A stretch of 64,000 nt of DNA from Archangium violaceum Cb vi76 (GTDB lineage Bacteria; Myxococcota; Myxococcia; Myxococcales; Myxococcaceae): NCBI RefSeq assembly GCF_000733295.1, contig NZ_JPMI01000008.1, forward strand, positions 49,635 through 113,634, in the 5' to 3' direction. Of this stretch, positions 6,104-13,372 are shown one piece after another. Every line of letters begins with the position of its first letter. Within the stretch, counting starts at the first letter, position 1. The notes beneath the pieces are model-generated. The model had not been told where the DNA came from. It worked only from the letters and a program-made list of their open reading frames with translations, and made no database searches. The position numbers were made by a program, and so were the translations under genes.

Positions 6104-8333
6104 GCAGCAGGAGCCGAAGGAGCCGAAGCACTCGCCCTCGCTGGCGGAGCGATTCCCGGCCCTGGCGAGGTTGGGCAGTGGCCTGCGCAAGCGCCGCATC
6201 CGCTTCGTGGCCCAGGTCACCGCGGTGGACTGCGCGGCGGCGTGTCTGGCGATGGTGCTGGGCTATTGGGGCCGGCAGATGCGCCTGGAGGAGGTCCAGC
6301 GCGCCGCCGGCCTGCTGAACCTGCATGGCGTGAACGCGCGGGCCCTGCTCGAGGCGGGCCGCCGCTTCGGCCTGACGGGACGCGCGGCCCAGGTGGAGAT
6401 CGACAGCCTGGGGGCGCTGCCCATCGGGAGCATCCTCCACTGGGAGTTCCGCCACTTCGTCGTCTTCGAGGGGCTGACGCGGCAGGGCGTGCAGGTGGTG
6501 GATCCGGCCTATGGCCGCCGCTACCTGTCCATGGAGCAGTTCCGCAAGTCCTTCACCGGCATCGCCCTGCTGTTCGAGCCGTCGGAGACCTTCGAGACGG
6601 GCACGGCCGTGCGGGGTCCGAGCCGCTACCTGCGCAGCCTGCTGGAGGCACGCCCCATCCTCCTGCGCGTGCTGGTGATGTCGCTGCTGTTGCAGTTCTT
6701 CGCCCTCGCGCTGCCCTCGCTCACCGGGGCGTTGGTGGACTTCGTCATCCCCACGGGAGACCTGTCCATGCTCACCCTCCTGTCGGTGGGGATGGGCGTG
6801 CTGCTCGTCTTCCAGTTCCTGTCCACCATGGTGCGCTCGCACCTGCTGCTGCACCTGCGCACGCACCTGGACGCGCGCCTGACGGTGGGCTTCCTGGATC
6901 ACCTCGTCCACCTGCCCTTCGCCTTCTTCCTGCTGCGCTCCTCGGGAGACCTGATCGCCCGGCTCAACAGCAACGCCACCGTGCGCGAGCTGCTCACGTC
7001 CGGGGCGCTCTCGGCGCTGCTGGACGGAATGCTGGCCACCACCTACCTCTTCCTCCTGCTGGCCATGAACTGGAAGCTGGGCCTGCTGGCGGTGGGCCTG
7101 GCGCTGGCGCAGGTGCTCGTCTTCATCCTGTCGCGCGAGCGGCAGCGCGAGCTGATGTCCCGGGACCTGGAGGTCTCGGCCGCGGCGCGTGGCTACGAGG
7201 TGGAGATGATGACGGGCATGCAGACCATCAAGTGCCTGGGTGTGGAGACGCGCTCGGTGCAGCACTGGTCCAACCTCTACGTGGATGTGCTCAACGTGTC
7301 GCTGGAGCGCGGGCGCGTGGACGCACTCGTGGAGTCCCTCACGGGCGTGCTGCGCCTGGGCTCTCCGCTGATCCTCCTGATCGTCGGCACCCACCAGGTG
7401 ATGCAGGAGCAACTGCGGCTGGGCGAGATGCTGGCGCTCAACGCGCTGGCGGTGGGCTTCCTCGTGCCCATCGCCAACCTGGTGACCAATGCGTTCCGGG
7501 TGCAGTTGGTGGGCACCTACCTGGAGCGCGTGGACGACGTGCTGGAGACGCCGCTGGAGCAGCAGTCGGGCACGGCGCGCCGGAGCATCGAGCTGCGCGG
7601 TGGCATCCAGCTCGACAATGTCTCATTCCGCTACGGGCCCCTCTCCCCCATGGTGGTCCAGGACATCTCGGTGAAGATCCAGCCCGGACAGTTCGTCGCC
7701 ATCGTGGGACGCTCGGGCGCGGGCAAGTCCACGCTCGCCCACCTGTTGCTCGGGCTCTACCAGCCCACCGCGGGGAGCATCTTCTTCGACGACGCACCGC
7801 TGGCGGAGCTGGACGTCTACGAGCTGCGCCAGCAGCTGGGGGTGGTGCTGCAGAACCCCATCCTGTTCCGCGGGGACATCCGCCGGAACATCGCGTACGT
7901 GGATCCCTCGCTGCCGCTGCAGTCGGTGATGGCGGCCGCCAAGTTCGCCCAGGTGCACGACGACATCATGGCGATGCCCATGCAGTACGACACCCTGCTC
8001 AGCGAGTCGGGCAGCTCCGTGTCGGGCGGGCAGCGCCAGCGCATCGCCCTGGCCCGGGCCTTGGCGTGCGATCCGGCCATCCTGCTGCTGGACGAGGCGA
8101 CGAACGCGCTGGACGTGAAGACGGAGCGCGCGGTGCAGGAAGCACTCGCCCAGCTCCAGTGCACCCGCGTGGTGATTGCCCACCGGCTGACCACCGTGGA
8201 GCGGGCGGATGTCATCCTCGTGATGGAGAAGGGGCGCCTGGTGGAACAGGGCTCGCACGCCGAGCTGATCGCCCGCCGTGGCTTCTACTACGAGCTGGTC
8301 GCCGCGCAGCAGGTGGGTGACCTGGCGGCGTGA
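6096..8333 (+). CDS. lanT: Peptidase-containing ABC transporter (C39, LanT/PCAT type)
   Basis: This enzyme cleaves the leader after the double glycine and exports the core peptide. The 745 residues show an N-terminal C39 peptidase with Gln40, catalytic Cys46 (TAVDCAAACL), His120 (RHFVVFEG) and Asp136 (DPAYG), a transmembrane domain at about 180-460, and an ABC domain with Walker A VGRSGAGKS near 538, signature VSGGQRQR near 640 and Walker B ILLLDEATNALD near 664. A GTG start overlaps the adaptor gene by 8 bp. The GG sites of the three precursors fit its specificity. A class I dehydratase paired with a C39 exporter replaces the separate LanP protease and plain LanT seen with nisin-like systems. 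Confidence 0.93.
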   Translation: MAEQQEPKEPKHSPSLAERFPALARLGSGLRKRRIRFVAQVTAVDCAAACLAMVLGYWGRQMRLEEVQRAAGLLNLHGVNARALLEAGRRFGLTGRAAQVEIDSLGALPIGSILHWEFRHFVVFEGLTRQGVQVVDPAYGRRYLSMEQFRKSFTGIALLFEPSETFETGTAVRGPSRYLRSLLEARPILLRVLVMSLLLQFFALALPSLTGALVDFVIPTGDLSMLTLLSVGMGVLLVFQFLSTMVRSHLLLHLRTHLDARLTVGFLDHLVHLPFAFFLLRSSGDLIARLNSNATVRELLTSGALSALLDGMLATTYLFLLLAMNWKLGLLAVGLALAQVLVFILSRERQRELMSRDLEVSAAARGYEVEMMTGMQTIKCLGVETRSVQHWSNLYVDVLNVSLERGRVDALVESLTGVLRLGSPLILLIVGTHQVMQEQLRLGEMLALNALAVGFLVPIANLVTNAFRVQLVGTYLERVDDVLETPLEQQSGTARRSIELRGGIQLDNVSFRYGPLSPMVVQDISVKIQPGQFVAIVGRSGAGKSTLAHLLLGLYQPTAGSIFFDDAPLAELDVYELRQQLGVVLQNPILFRGDIRRNIAYVDPSLPLQSVMAAAKFAQVHDDIMAMPMQYDTLLSESGSSVSGGQRQRIALARALACDPAILLLDEATNALDVKTERAVQEALAQLQCTRVVIAHRLTTVERADVILVMEKGRLVEQGSHAELIARRGFYYELVAAQQVGDLAA

Positions 8334-8359
8334 GGTTCCCGCCCCCGGCCTCCAGCGGC

Positions 8360-9259
8360 CTACGGCTTGGCCGCCGTGGGCCCCGGGGGAGTCAGTGCCG
8401 GCAGGCTCACGTCCACCACCAGGCCGATGGGGATGCGCCCGCGTAGCTCCGGGGAGAGCTCCAGCCGGGCCTCGGCGCGCAGGTGGCGGGAGGAGGGATC
8501 CAACTCCGGGGAGATGCGATCCACCACGCCCTTGAGGGGCTGGGGCAGCCGAGCCACGTGCACCCACACCTCACTGCCCGGACGCAGAAGCGTGGCCAGG
8601 GCCTGGGGAACGGCGAAGCGCAGCCGGAGATCCTCCCGCACGAGCCGGAGGATGGGCGTCGCCCGGTTCACCAGCATCCCCGGCTGGACGTACTGCTCCG
8701 AGACGATGCCCGTGAAGGGGGCACGGATGCGCGCCTGCTCCAACGTCTCGGTGGCCACGGCCACCTGCGCCTTCATCTCCGCGAGCTTCGCCTTGGCGAG
8801 ATTCAGGTCCACGGAGGCGAGCTGCACGCCCTGCTCCGCGGTCTCCACCTCCTCGCCCGCGGCGTAGGAACGGATCTGCTGCTGGCGTTGGGACTTCTGC
8901 TTCGCGTGCTCGAGCTGCAGGACGGCACGCGCATGCTCGGCCTCGGCGGCCTGCAGTTGCGCCTGGCGGGCGGAGAGCTCCAACTGCCACACCCGCGTCT
9001 CCAGGATCGCCACCACCTGGCCCGCCTCGACACGATCCCCCAGGTGGGCCTTCACCTGATCCAACCGCCCCTCCACCAGGGGTGCGAGATCCAACGTCTG
9101 GCTGGCGGCGATGACACCGACGAGCGGAGCGGCCCGAGGCGCGGGCGCCACCGGCGGGGCGCTCTCCGTGGAAACGGGAGGAGCAACGGGCTGGGCCGCG
9201 GCGGCGCCCATACCCAACGTGGCCAGACAGGTGAGAACCCACCGTGAAGAAGACGCCAT
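8360..9259 (-). CDS. Periplasmic adaptor subunit (HlyD/RND type)
   Basis: This 299-residue protein has a signal peptide (MASSSRWVLTCLATLGMGAAAAQ), a proline-rich linker, a lipoyl half motif (VEGRLDQVKAHLGDRVEAGQVV), a long alpha-helical hairpin (about 95-170), the second half (APFTGIVSEQYVQPGMLVNR) and a beta-barrel domain. This is the layout of adaptors of tripartite RND efflux pumps. The ATG at 9259 is chosen because the signal peptide starts there; the frame is open further upstream. It is convergent with the peptide exporter (26-bp gap) and no RND pump or outer-membrane channel gene lies beside it, so its partner is unknown. Confidence 0.75.
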   Translation of the reverse strand: MASSSRWVLTCLATLGMGAAAAQPVAPPVSTESAPPVAPAPRAAPLVGVIAASQTLDLAPLVEGRLDQVKAHLGDRVEAGQVVAILETRVWQLELSARQAQLQAAEAEHARAVLQLEHAKQKSQRQQQIRSYAAGEEVETAEQGVQLASVDLNLAKAKLAEMKAQVAVATETLEQARIRAPFTGIVSEQYVQPGMLVNRATPILRLVREDLRLRFAVPQALATLLRPGSEVWVHVARLPQPLKGVVDRISPELDPSSRHLRAEARLELSPELRGRIPIGLVVDVSLPALTPPGPTAAKP

Positions 9260-9365
9260 GCGCCCATTGTCGCGTGAGCGGGGCCCTACCCGCCAGGAGC
9301 CTCTTGCCCAGGCGAGGCGGAAAAGAAGGATTCCTTGCATCAGGCGTCACCGCCTGCCCGCTCGG

Positions 9366-9385
9366 CCCTCTCCCGTGGGAGAGGG
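9366..9385. repeat. Perfect palindrome, REP-like element (intergenic)
   Basis: CCCTCTCCC-GT-GGGAGAGGG is a perfect inverted repeat between imuB and the adaptor gene. It shares its CCCTCTCCC/GGGAGAGGG arms with the elements at 15952, 18207 and 23088. It may also act as a transcription stop after imuB, though no T tract follows. Confidence 0.6.
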
Positions 9386-9396
9386 CGGGCCGGGCG

Positions 9397-10908
9397 CTAA
9401 TCGAAGAGGCCCTGGAGATAGAAGCGGCCATCCCTCGCGTCCCGGAACACCCACGCCGGGCCCAGTCCCTCGAAGTGCACCCGATAGTAGTCCCGGCTGT
9501 ACGGCCTCGCGTCCCACCAGTCCCCGCTCAGCCGCTCCGGGCCCACCAGCGCCATCACCCGGCGCCTCCGGCCTCCCAGCCTCGCCGCCAGCAACTCCCC
9601 CGAGGCCGTCATCTCCACGTCGATCGTCGCCGGTGTCCCCAGCATCCGCGAGGGCCGCTCCCGCATCACCTCGGGCACCGGCTCCGCCGCTTCCACGGGT
9701 TGGAGCAATTCGCCTTCCAGTCCGCGCCTCATGGGCGGTGGCCGGAAGGTCTTCGTCTCATACGCCTCCTCGGGCCGGTGCGTGTCCTCCAGCGCCGCCA
9801 TGAAGAGCGCGTCCTCTCCCAGCGCCGTCGCCAGCCTCGAGAGCACCACCTCCAGTGCCGCGTCTCCCTCGGGTGCATCCCCCAGAGAGAGTTGCTGGCC
9901 CCGGTCCTCACAGTCCTCCTCCACCCGGAGGATCAGCCCCGCCACCGGTCCCTCGAGCCGCACGTCCGACAGCCGGTGCCGCGTCAGCTCCAGCAGCATC
10001 TTCGCCTGCGCCGTCGGCCTCGCCAGCGTCAGCGGCACCACCGCCTGTCCCGACGGGTCCAGCTTCAACGTCAGGTTCATCCGCACCGCCGCGCGCTTCC
10101 GGCCTCCCAGCCGTCCGCACAGCCGGTCCAGCACCGTCTTCAGCGCGAACTGCAGCGGCTCCAGCGACTCGGCCGGCCACTCCAACGTCAGCTGCTCCTC
10201 CAGCACCTCCTCCAGCACCTCCGCGATGAACGGGGTCTCATCCCCTCCCCGGCAGCGCGCGTGCGCCCTCATCCCCGCCGCCCCGCCTCGCGCCGTCACC
10301 GCCCCCACCGGCAGCCCCGCCACCTCGCCCAGCGTCATCAGCCCGAGCGCCGCGAACGCCGTCTGCTCCGGGCCCTCCAGCGCGCTCAGCGGCAGTGGCG
10401 CCAGCGCCCTCGCGCTCTCTCCTTCCGGCACCACGCTCATCCGCGGCGCCCCATGTCTCGCCAGCGCCCTCGCGGTGAACTTCTCCGAGGCCACCACCAC
10501 CCGCCCCCTCCACCCCAGCTCCGAGCACTGCGCCAGCACCTTCGCGCACAGCCCCTCCTCCCCCTTCGCCAGGTGGGCCGCGCTCGCGTCGAACCACAGC
10601 CCGTCCGGCTCCGACAGTTGGAAGCCCGGCGCCAGCCCCATCAGCATCTCGCCAATGCCCACCAGCGCCCGCCGCTCCTCCTCGGGCCGGTACGGAAAAT
10701 GTCTCAGCGCCGGCTCCAGCGCCGTCGCCGCCGTCACCGTCATCCCCTGCTTCACTCCCGCCTTCAGCGCACTCGTGGACGCGCACGCCACCCGCTGCTG
10801 GCCTCGCACCTCCTCCACCAGCACGAAGGGCTTGCCCGCCAGCTCCGGCAGCTCGATGACCTTGCGCTGCACCGGGAAGCGCGAAAAGTGCAGAAACCCC
10901 AGCCGCAT
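9397..10908 (-). CDS. imuB: ImuB, catalytically inactive Y-family polymerase homologue
   Basis: ImuB is a Y-family polymerase relative that bridges DnaE2 and the beta clamp in SOS mutagenesis. The 503 residues start with RLGFLHFSRFPVQRKV, which aligns with the first palm strand of Y-family polymerases but has His and Ser where active enzymes carry metal-binding aspartate, as is typical for ImuB. The palm, a helix-hairpin-helix-like part (TLGEVAGLPVGAV) and a little-finger-like region follow; the last 70 residues (DWWDARPYSRDYYRVHF) are typical of the ImuB tail. It lies 21 bp after imuA, so the two are very likely co-transcribed. No dnaE2 gene is in the window. Confidence 0.88.
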   Translation of the reverse strand: MRLGFLHFSRFPVQRKVIELPELAGKPFVLVEEVRGQQRVACASTSALKAGVKQGMTVTAATALEPALRHFPYRPEEERRALVGIGEMLMGLAPGFQLSEPDGLWFDASAAHLAKGEEGLCAKVLAQCSELGWRGRVVVASEKFTARALARHGAPRMSVVPEGESARALAPLPLSALEGPEQTAFAALGLMTLGEVAGLPVGAVTARGGAAGMRAHARCRGGDETPFIAEVLEEVLEEQLTLEWPAESLEPLQFALKTVLDRLCGRLGGRKRAAVRMNLTLKLDPSGQAVVPLTLARPTAQAKMLLELTRHRLSDVRLEGPVAGLILRVEEDCEDRGQQLSLGDAPEGDAALEVVLSRLATALGEDALFMAALEDTHRPEEAYETKTFRPPPMRRGLEGELLQPVEAAEPVPEVMRERPSRMLGTPATIDVEMTASGELLAARLGGRRRRVMALVGPERLSGDWWDARPYSRDYYRVHFEGLGPAWVFRDARDGRFYLQGLFD

Positions 10909-10929
10909 CTCCGTTCCCCTCCCCTCGAC

Positions 10930-11778
10930 TCAGTGCAGCGCCGAGCCCGCGTCCAGGCTCGCGCGCAGCGACGGCATCGGCGCGTCACGCCCCGGGCGCT
11001 GCCACGGGATTCCCCGGTGTCCCTCGGACGGGGGCCGCTCCCTCGGGAGCTCCGGCACCGTCACCTCCTCCGCTGGCGGCAGCTCCGCACCCCACGGGGT
11101 CTCCCCGCCCTCCAGCTCCGGATAGAGCGCCTTCCACGGCACCAGCGTCCGAGCCCCGATCCCGCCCTGCCGGCTTCGCACCACCTCCACCGACAGGCCC
11201 TCGTCGTCCCGCGCCTCCGTGCGCAGCCTCATCATCCCGTCCCCCGGGGCCTCCGGCGCCGTCAGCAGCAGCAGCAGGCTCCCTCCCCGCACCGCCGCGT
11301 CCATCAGCCGCTTGCCCTCCGCCGGGGACAGGCGCACTCCGCTCGCGCCCTTCGGGCCTCGCGTCAGATCCAACACCACGCACGCGAACGCCCCACTCCT
11401 CACCAGCTGCACCGCGGACCACGCCAGCTGCTCCGCCGTCTTCGGCCGCACGATCAGCAGCCGGGCGGGGTCTACCCCCGCCGCCATCGCCGCTGGCGGG
11501 TAGAGCTCCCCAGGTCCGTCCACGTACGCGCACAGCCGCCCTTCCCGGTGCGCCGACGCCATCGCCCTCAACGCCAGGCTCGTCCTCCCCGACGCCGCCT
11601 CTCCCCACAGCTCCACCACCTGCCCCAACGGCAGCCCTCCCCCCGGCAGCAGCTCGTCGAAGGCCTCCACCCCCGTCCTCAGCGCCGCCAGGTACTTCCT
11701 CGGCGCCGCTTGCAACCGGCGGATCTGCTCCTTCAGCGCCTCCACCGTCACCGACACCTTCTCGGCCGTCGCACTCAT
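10930..11778 (-). CDS. imuA: ImuA, RecA-like mutasome protein
   Basis: ImuA is a RecA/SulA-like protein that works with ImuB and DnaE2 in damage-induced translesion synthesis. The 282 residues have a RecA-like core with ELLPGGGLPLGQVVELWG and a P-loop-like segment GEAASGRTS, in which Arg stands at the position of the usual Lys. A Walker B-like strand (ACVVLDLTRG) follows. The tail from about residue 215 is divergent and proline-rich. The ATG at 11778 is preferred to the GTG one codon earlier. A LexA-like palindrome lies 25-40 bp upstream of the start, and imuB follows 21 bp downstream. Confidence 0.85.
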   Translation of the reverse strand: MSATAEKVSVTVEALKEQIRRLQAAPRKYLAALRTGVEAFDELLPGGGLPLGQVVELWGEAASGRTSLALRAMASAHREGRLCAYVDGPGELYPPAAMAAGVDPARLLIVRPKTAEQLAWSAVQLVRSGAFACVVLDLTRGPKGASGVRLSPAEGKRLMDAAVRGGSLLLLLTAPEAPGDGMMRLRTEARDDEGLSVEVVRSRQGGIGARTLVPWKALYPELEGGETPWGAELPPAEEVTVPELPRERPPSEGHRGIPWQRPGRDAPMPSLRASLDAGSALH

Positions 11779-11802
11779 CACGTCCCCCGTCCCACACTGG
11801 AC

Positions 11803-11818
11803 CTGAAACTAGGTTCAG
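11803..11818. promoter_or_regulatory. LexA-like operator upstream of imuA
   Basis: CTGAA-ACTAGG-TTCAG is an inverted repeat with a 6-bp centre. It keeps the CTgaA...GTTCAG halves reported for Myxococcus LexA boxes and sits where a repressor would block imuA transcription. Control of imuA-imuB by LexA is known in many bacteria; here it is inferred from this site. Confidence 0.6.
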
Positions 11819-11896
11819 TATGACGAGCGGGCTGACATGCGCCAGAAAATGTCGCCTGGTGATCAGCCGGGCGCGTTCTTTTTCACGGTTTCCAGG

Positions 11897-13111
11897 TTAG
11901 TTGGCGCAAAGCAGTTTCACTTCCAACTTCTGGTCCGTCGGCTGCCTCGGACACGAGGACTGGAAGTACAGCCTCGCCGCCCTCCCCTCCGCCGATGGCT
12001 CGTACGTCAGGTCTCCCCCCGCCACGCTGCACGTCTGCACCGTGCCGTCCTCCCTCGTCACCCTCACCTGCGCCAGCCTCGCGTCCGGCAGGTTCACCAC
12101 CTCGATGCTCTGCGACGTCCTCGCCAACGTCGCGATCGACACCAGCGTCTCCCGGAAGCTCGGCCGGCAGATGGAGTCCAGGTTCTTCAGCCCTGTATCG
12201 AACTGTGACGCCATCTCCTTCTGCCGGAATCCCGGCCCATACGACGTCGGGCAGTCCACGTTGCGCACGAACGTCCCCTGCGGCGTCCGATCCAGCACCG
12301 TCCCCACCTCCTTGTCCGTCAGCCCCACCGGGCCAATCGTCGCCCACAGCACCTCGCGCGCCGACCCCCTCCCGTCGTCCAGGTTCCGGAAGATCCGCAC
12401 GTACTCGCGCACCGGCGTCAGCCGATCCGACTGCTCACTGCACAAGTCCCGGCTGGTGTCCTCCGTGAGGAGCACCGGCGGCGGCCGCTCCGTCGAGCTG
12501 CAGTCCTCCTCGTCCGACACCACCACCACCAACAGCCGCGCCCCATCCCGCAGGAAGCCTCCGTTGCCTCCCTCCCCCACCGGCGTCGTCGACAGGGGCG
12601 GCGTCACCGCCAGCCGCGCCGCCTCGAAGGGCGTCTCCTGCCCACTTCCACTCGTCCCCACCTTCACCAGGCGGCGGAACTTCGCCAGGAGGTCCGGATC
12701 GCTCTCGTCCAGGTAGCGTTCGGCCGTGGGCCGCTCCCGCTCGTCGGGCACCGGCCTCAGCCTCCCCGCCTGATCGGGAAAATCCGTCAGCTGCTCGCGG
12801 TTATCATAGAACGCGCGCAGGTAGACCGACGTCGTGATGACGCCCACGCGGAAGTCCTGCTCCACGCCGCTCCCCCGCTGGAGCTCCTCCAGGAACGCGG
12901 GCAGCTCGGAGGCAATGGCCGCCTGCTCCTCGGCCATCGAACCCGAGTTGTCGATGACGAAGAGCAGATCCGTCTTCTGGGCCGAGATCAGCGGGGCGTC
13001 CGCCTGACACCGGCCTGGCAGCGTGGAGCCGGGCTCCTCCACCGGCGATGTACACGCCACGCCCCACAGGGCGGTGGCCAACAGCGCGCTCGTACGGATG
13101 GACTGCATCAT
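11897..13111 (-). CDS. vWA-domain lipoprotein
   Basis: This 404-residue protein starts with a lipoprotein-type signal (MMQSIRTSALLATALWGVAC), the Cys at about residue 20 being the likely lipidation site. A von Willebrand factor A domain follows, with the metal-ion site DNSGSMAEEQ near residue 55 and VVVVSDEEDCSS near 200. Cysteines are spread through the C-terminal half. Similar vWA lipoproteins are frequent in myxobacteria; their targets are mostly unknown. The ATG at 13111 is preceded by AGGAG at good spacing; the frame continues upstream without a signal peptide. It is divergent from lon and lies 118 bp upstream of imuA with the LexA-like site between, so it is probably a separate unit. 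Confidence 0.75.
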   Translation of the reverse strand: MMQSIRTSALLATALWGVACTSPVEEPGSTLPGRCQADAPLISAQKTDLLFVIDNSGSMAEEQAAIASELPAFLEELQRGSGVEQDFRVGVITTSVYLRAFYDNREQLTDFPDQAGRLRPVPDERERPTAERYLDESDPDLLAKFRRLVKVGTSGSGQETPFEAARLAVTPPLSTTPVGEGGNGGFLRDGARLLVVVVSDEEDCSSTERPPPVLLTEDTSRDLCSEQSDRLTPVREYVRIFRNLDDGRGSAREVLWATIGPVGLTDKEVGTVLDRTPQGTFVRNVDCPTSYGPGFRQKEMASQFDTGLKNLDSICRPSFRETLVSIATLARTSQSIEVVNLPDARLAQVRVTREDGTVQTCSVAGGDLTYEPSAEGRAARLYFQSSCPRQPTDQKLEVKLLCAN

Positions 13112-13281
13112 GGGGGGGTCTCCTGGGAACGTGGCCGGATGTAGCGCGCACCGGTCCACGGACAAAGGGGGGTCCAACGAACATGCCCCACATCCGGGGG
13201 GATGTGCGAGCAACCGTCCGGGATCCGACGACCTTCACGAAAAACGCAGGCCACGTTTGCCATGTGCGTTTTGGTTGCTAC

Positions 13282-13320
13282 GTTGAGTCAACTCTCACAG
13301 AAGATCGACAACTAAGTTGT
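13282..13320. promoter_or_regulatory. Two short palindromes in the vWA-lon intergenic region
   Basis: The 261-bp divergent intergenic region holds GTTGAGTCAAC (13282-13292) and ACAACTAAGTTGT (13308-13320), both perfect palindromes built around a GTTG/CAAC half site and 26 bp apart centre to centre. They lie 50-90 bp upstream of the lon start, in a stretch of lower GC. They could be operators for lon; the regulator is unknown. Confidence 0.35.
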
Positions 13321-13372
13321 TTGACCGGCTCGGAAGCTGTCCGGCCGGGCTGGAAACCGAGGCATCGACTAC

